Origin: Rhodococcus spelaei
GTDB lineage: Bacteria; Actinomycetota; Actinomycetes; Mycobacteriales; Mycobacteriaceae
Assembly: GCF_006704125.1 (NCBI RefSeq)
Contig: NZ_VIGH01000012.1
Location: forward strand, 1-64,000
Direction of reading: 5' to 3'
DNA: 64,000 nucleotides
The first letter of the stretch is position 1. The number at the start of each line of letters is the position of its first letter. The position numbers and the translations under genes were made by a program. Positions 60,691 through 64,000 of this stretch are shown piece after piece. Below the pieces are notes generated by a model. It saw nothing but the letters and a program-made list of their open reading frames with translations, was not told the DNA's origin and made no database searches.

Positions 60691-61788
60691 GTGAACCTGC
60701 CGCGCGCAACAACACCCGAGTCCGCCCGGTTGGGCCTGCTGGTCGGCGACGGGATCGGGCACGAGATCGTGCCCGCCACGCAGCGCATCGTGGACACCGC
60801 GATGTCCGCGGTCGGTGCGCCGCCGATCGAGTGGGTCGACCTCCCCGTCGGTCTCGACGCGATCGCCGCGCACGGTTCCCCGATCCCGGACCAGACCCTG
60901 GATGCGCTCGGCGACCTCGATGGCTGGGTCCTGGGCCCGCACGACAGCGCCGCCTATCCGGCCGCGTTCCGCGGACAACTGACGCCGGGCGGCACGATTC
61001 GCAAACGGTTCGACCTGTTCGCGAACATCCGGCCGGCCCGCGCCTTCGCCGGTGTGCGCGCCACGGTCCCGGGGATGGACCTGGTGATCGTCCGGGAGAA
61101 CACCGAAGGCTTCTACGCCGACCGCAACATGCACACGGGTAGTGGCGAATTCATGCCGACGCCCGACGTGGCACTGGCGGTCGCGGTGTTCACTCGGCGG
61201 GCGTGCGAACGCATCGCGCACGCCGCGTTCGATCTGGCGTCGCGGCGCCGTCGTCGAGTGACGGTGGTGCACAAGGCGAATGTGCTGTCGCTGACCACCG
61301 GGCTCTTCCGTGACGTGTGCCTCGAGGTCGGCGCGCAGTACCCCGGGGTGGAGGTGCGCACCGAGCACGTGGACGCCATGGCCGCACACCTGGTCCGGCG
61401 CGGTGCCGAGTTCGACGTCGTGGTCACGGAGAACATGTTCGGCGACATCCTCTCCGACCTCGCGGGCGAGCTGTCCGGTTCGCTCGGCATCGCGCCGTCG
61501 ATCAACGCCTCGCAGACCCAGGCGATGGCGCAAGCGGCGCACGGCGCCGCCCCGGACATCGCGGGCCGCAACCGGGCGAACCCGACCGCGCTGATGCTCT
61601 CCGCCGCGATGCTGCTCGACTGGCTGTCCGGTCGGCGGGAATCGGACGAGCTCGGATCGGCCGCGGAGCGGATTCGCGGTGCGATAGTGCACACGCTCGA
61701 GGCCGGCGTCGCGACCGCGGACCTCGGCGGTCTCGCGTCCACCGCGGAGTTCACCGAAACCGTGGGGGCGCGAATCCTGCGGTGGTGA
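60691..61788 (+). CDS. isocitrate/isopropylmalate dehydrogenase-family enzyme
   Basis: A 365-aa beta-decarboxylating dehydrogenase. LGLLVGDGIGHEIVPATQRIVD is the N-terminal block; the substrate Arg residues and Tyr lie in GGTIRKRFDLFANIRPARAF and VIVRENTEGFYADRN; the metal motif VTENMFGDILSDLAGELSGSLGIAPS is complete. IPM, isocitrate, homoisocitrate or tartrate could be the substrate; no leuC or leuD lies nearby, and the length is a little over LeuB. GTG 60691 is chosen by homology; the frame is open to 60520. Confidence 0.85.
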   Translation: MNLPRATTPESARLGLLVGDGIGHEIVPATQRIVDTAMSAVGAPPIEWVDLPVGLDAIAAHGSPIPDQTLDALGDLDGWVLGPHDSAAYPAAFRGQLTPGGTIRKRFDLFANIRPARAFAGVRATVPGMDLVIVRENTEGFYADRNMHTGSGEFMPTPDVALAVAVFTRRACERIAHAAFDLASRRRRRVTVVHKANVLSLTTGLFRDVCLEVGAQYPGVEVRTEHVDAMAAHLVRRGAEFDVVVTENMFGDILSDLAGELSGSLGIAPSINASQTQAMAQAAHGAAPDIAGRNRANPTALMLSAAMLLDWLSGRRESDELGSAAERIRGAIVHTLEAGVATADLGGLASTAEFTETVGARILRW

Positions 61789-61800
61789 CCGCGCTGCCAG

Positions 61801-61806
61801 TACGCT
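61801..61806 (+). promoter_or_regulatory. leaderless -10 box of the amino-acid binding protein gene
   Basis: TACGCT, 7 nt, then GTG at 61814. Confidence 0.5.
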
Positions 61807-61813
61807 GCGAAGG

Positions 61814-62737
61814 GTGCGGTCCACGCCGGCTGGAGTCACCCCGTCGGTGCGTCGATTCCCGCGGCGCGCCCGATATTTCGGTGTGCTGGCGGCCGTTGTT
61901 CTCGCCGTGACCGGGTGCGTCCACAACAGTGAGGGCCTGGTGCCCCCGGCGACCGTGCACGTGGACCGGGTCGAGGAGATCGCCGCGCAGGTGCCGCCGG
62001 CGGTCGCGGCGAGCGGCCGGTTGAAGATCGGGGTGAACGTCCCGTACGCGCCCAACGAGTTCAAGGACGAATCCGGGAACATCGTCGGGTTCGACGTCGA
62101 CCTGATGGATGCGGTCGCCGCGGTGATGGGTCTGCGGGCCGAGTTCAACCAGGCGGACTTCGACAAGATCATCCCCGCGGTGCAGGCCGGCACCTACGAC
62201 GTGGGGATGTCCTCGTTCACGGACACCCTCGAACGGCAGAAGACGGTGGACTTCGTCGACTACTACCAGGCCGGCATCCAGTGGGCGCAGCGCGCCGGTG
62301 AGCCGGTCGACCCGAACGACGCCTGCGGGCTGCGGGTCGGAGTGCAGACGACCACCACCGAGGACATCGACGAGGTCCCCGCCAAGAGCGACGCCTGCGT
62401 CGCGGCAGGGAAGGACCCGATCGCGAAGATCAAGTACGACAGCCAGGACGACGTGTCCAACGCGCTGATCCTCGGCCGGATCGATGCGATGTCGGCGGAC
62501 TCCCCGGTCACCGCGTACGCGATCAAACGCAGCAACGGCCGGCTCGAGAACGCGGGCCCGCAGTTCGACTCGGCGCCGTACGGCTGGCCCGTGAAGAAGG
62601 GCTCCCCGTTGGCGCCCGTGCTGCAGCAGTCCCTGCAGCACCTGATCGACACCGGCGCCTACCAGCAGATCGCCGACAACTGGGGTGTGGGGACCGGCAC
62701 GGTCACCACCGCGCAGATCAACAGTGCGACGAGCTGA
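61814..62737 (+). CDS. polar amino-acid ABC transporter, lipoprotein binding protein
   Basis: A 307-aa family 3 solute-binding protein. The basic leader and FGVLAAVVLAVTGC form a lipobox. The domain shows LKIGVNVPYAPNEFKDESGNIVGFDVDLMDAVAAVMG, DVGMSSFTDTLERQKTVDFVDYYQ and LIDTGAYQQIADNWGV, typical of Gln/Glu/Arg/cystine binding proteins. It heads a three-gene importer. Lgt (23749) would lipidate it. The exact ligand cannot be told. Confidence 0.9.
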   Translation: MRSTPAGVTPSVRRFPRRARYFGVLAAVVLAVTGCVHNSEGLVPPATVHVDRVEEIAAQVPPAVAASGRLKIGVNVPYAPNEFKDESGNIVGFDVDLMDAVAAVMGLRAEFNQADFDKIIPAVQAGTYDVGMSSFTDTLERQKTVDFVDYYQAGIQWAQRAGEPVDPNDACGLRVGVQTTTTEDIDEVPAKSDACVAAGKDPIAKIKYDSQDDVSNALILGRIDAMSADSPVTAYAIKRSNGRLENAGPQFDSAPYGWPVKKGSPLAPVLQQSLQHLIDTGAYQQIADNWGVGTGTVTTAQINSATS

Positions 62738-62767
62738 CTTTCGGTCACGGCAGGAAGGCGGAGGGCG

Positions 62768-63730
62768 ATGACGCAGGACACGGCACGCGAAGCCGAACGT
62801 GCGGACGAGCCGGAACCGATTCGGGCGGTGCCGCTGCGCCGGCCCGGGCGGTGGATCGCCGCCGTCGTGGTCGTGGTCCTGGTCGCGCTGTTCGTCTACG
62901 GCGCCGCCACCAACGAGGCCTTCGGCTGGGACGTGTACGGCCGGTACCTTTTCGACGCGCGAATCACGGAGGGTGCCTGGCGCACCATCACGCTGACCGT
63001 CCTCGCGATGGTCATCGCGGTGGTACTCGGTGTGATGCTGGCGGTGATGCGGTTGTCGCCGAATCCGGTGCTCCGCACCGCGGCGTGGGTGTACCTGTGG
63101 GTCTTTCGCGGCACGCCGGTGTACGTGCAGCTGGTGTTCTGGGGACTGTTCCCGTCGATCTACAAGACCGTGGCGCTCGGGATCCCGTTCGGTCCGCAGT
63201 TCGCGCACTTCGACCTGAAGGACCTGCAGGCGGCATTCCTGTTCGCCGTGATCGGGCTGGGCCTCAACGAGGCCGCGTACATGGCCGAGATCGTCCGCGC
63301 GGGAGTCGGTTCCGTCGGTGAGGGGCAGACTGAGGCGTCGACCGCGCTCGGCATGTCCTGGGCGCAGACGATGCGCCGGACCGTACTGCCGCAGGCGATG
63401 CGGGTGATCATCCCGCCGACCGGCAACGAGCTGATCAGCATGCTCAAGACCACCTCGTTGGTGCTCGCCGTGCCGTACACCGGCGAACTCTACGGCCGGA
63501 CTCGGGACATCTCCGGCGCCAACTTCCAGCCGATCCCACTGCTGCTGGTCGCCGCGACCTGGTACCTGGCGATCACGAGTGTGCTGATGGTCGGGCAGTT
63601 CTACCTCGAGCGGCACTACTCGAAGGGACTGTCCCGGGTCCTCACCGCGCGACAGTTGCAGGCGCTCGCCGATGCGCAGCACAAACCGGTGCCGCCGGCG
63701 GCCGCACCCGACGCGGGAGGTCCGCTGTGA
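62768..63730 (+). CDS. polar amino-acid ABC transporter permease
   Basis: A 320-aa HisMQ-type permease. It has a charged N-terminus, then about five to six helices. The signatures are EGAWRTITLTVLAMVIAVVLGVMLAVMRLS, YLWVFRGTPVYVQLVFWG and the EAA loop ASTALGMSWAQTMRRTVLPQAMRVIIPPTGNELISMLKTTSLV. It acts as a homodimer, since a second permease gene is not visible. ATG 62768 is 30 nt from the previous stop. Confidence 0.93.
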   Translation: MTQDTAREAERADEPEPIRAVPLRRPGRWIAAVVVVVLVALFVYGAATNEAFGWDVYGRYLFDARITEGAWRTITLTVLAMVIAVVLGVMLAVMRLSPNPVLRTAAWVYLWVFRGTPVYVQLVFWGLFPSIYKTVALGIPFGPQFAHFDLKDLQAAFLFAVIGLGLNEAAYMAEIVRAGVGSVGEGQTEASTALGMSWAQTMRRTVLPQAMRVIIPPTGNELISMLKTTSLVLAVPYTGELYGRTRDISGANFQPIPLLLVAATWYLAITSVLMVGQFYLERHYSKGLSRVLTARQLQALADAQHKPVPPAAAPDAGGPL

Positions 63731-64000
63731 CGACGACGCCGATGGTGAAGGCAGACCGCGTCTGCAAGAGCTTCGGGGCGCTCAAGGTGCTCAACGGGGT
63801 ATCGCTGGAGATCGAGCGTGGTCAGGTGCTCTGCATGGTCGGGCCGTCGGGATCGGGAAAGTCGACGTTCCTGCGGTGCATCAACCACCTCGAGCAGGTC
63901 AGCGCCGGTCGGCTCTACGTCGACGGTGACCTCGTCGGCTACGAGGAGCGAGGCGACAAACTATACGAGCTGCGCCCCCGCGTCGCGGCCCGGCAGCGCC
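63727..64000 (+). CDS. polar amino-acid ABC transporter ATPase (partial)
   Basis: The first 91 codons of a GlnQ-type ATPase, cut by the window end. GTG 63727 overlaps the permease stop (GTGA). MVKADRVCKSFGALKVLNGVSLEI is followed by Walker A GPSGSGKST and FLRCINHLEQVSAGRLYVDG. The Q-loop, signature and Walker B lie beyond 64000. Confidence 0.93.
   Translation, partial: MTTTPMVKADRVCKSFGALKVLNGVSLEIERGQVLCMVGPSGSGKSTFLRCINHLEQVSAGRLYVDGDLVGYEERGDKLYELRPRVAARQR

Overview
The window is chromosomal DNA of a high-GC actinobacterium that carries mycolic acids, most likely Rhodococcus/Prescottella or a close relative. Four things point this way. Third-position G/C is very high and GTG starts are frequent. 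There is an antigen-85-type mycolyltransferase. Many genes have mycobacterial-type leaderless promoters (TANNNT, 6-7 nt, start codon). The gene order hisD-C-B / hisH-priA-impA-hisF-hisI / bcpB / trpE-memb-trpC-trpB-trpA-lgt / pyk-tesB, followed later by pdtaR and polA, matches from memory the Mycobacterium tuberculosis Rv1599-Rv1629 region. The genus is an inference; no rRNA is present.

Layout. 1-7850: an accessory left flank with a LysE exporter, an SRPBCC protein, a secreted GH1 glycosidase, a thioesterase, an NfeD/SPFH pair, an HSL-type hydrolase and an Lnt-like protein whose catalytic Cys reads as Ser. 7900-15970: the histidine cluster, densely overlapped, with two small membrane proteins, an MFS transporter and an inositol-monophosphatase-like gene between the enzymes. 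15970-18360: a rearranged junction with two copies of a 57-nt hairpin repeat around a gene relic, a 4-OT tautomerase, a divergent MarR/extradiol-dioxygenase pair with a clear operator, and bcpB. 18400-25360: tryptophan genes, lgt and a TM2 protein. There is no trpF or trpD; the HisA protein is of PriA type and should supply the TrpF activity. 25400-28800: one very large DUF4132 gene on the minus strand. 29000-38800: gltBD, pyruvate kinase, TesB and a CPA2 antiporter. 38870-49550: an accessory and envelope region with a BacA-like ABC exporter/importer, an orphan ribbon-helix-helix protein, a mycolyltransferase, a secreted lipase, a large BTAD/AfsR regulator beside an FAD oxidoreductase, a free-standing 28-aa amphipathic microprotein gene and a 77-aa secreted protein. 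49700-50510: an odd class I tRNA with a Leu (CAA) anticodon and an ANTAR response regulator (PdtaR-like). 50800-56140: the complete livKHMGF operon. 56180-64000: polA, a PIG-L deacetylase, thioredoxin, a 2H phosphoesterase, a LeuB/IDH-family dehydrogenase and a polar amino-acid ABC importer cut by the window end.

How it fits together. The core of the window is nitrogen and amino-acid anabolism: His, Trp, glutamate synthase, branched-chain and polar amino-acid uptake. Lipoprotein and envelope functions are interleaved (Lgt, Lnt-like, mycolyltransferase, secreted lipase). No insertion sequence, prophage or CRISPR array was found. The least explained items are the 28-aa gene, the hairpin-repeat junction, the short-variable-loop tRNA-Leu, the Ser-substituted Lnt, and the DUF4132 protein.
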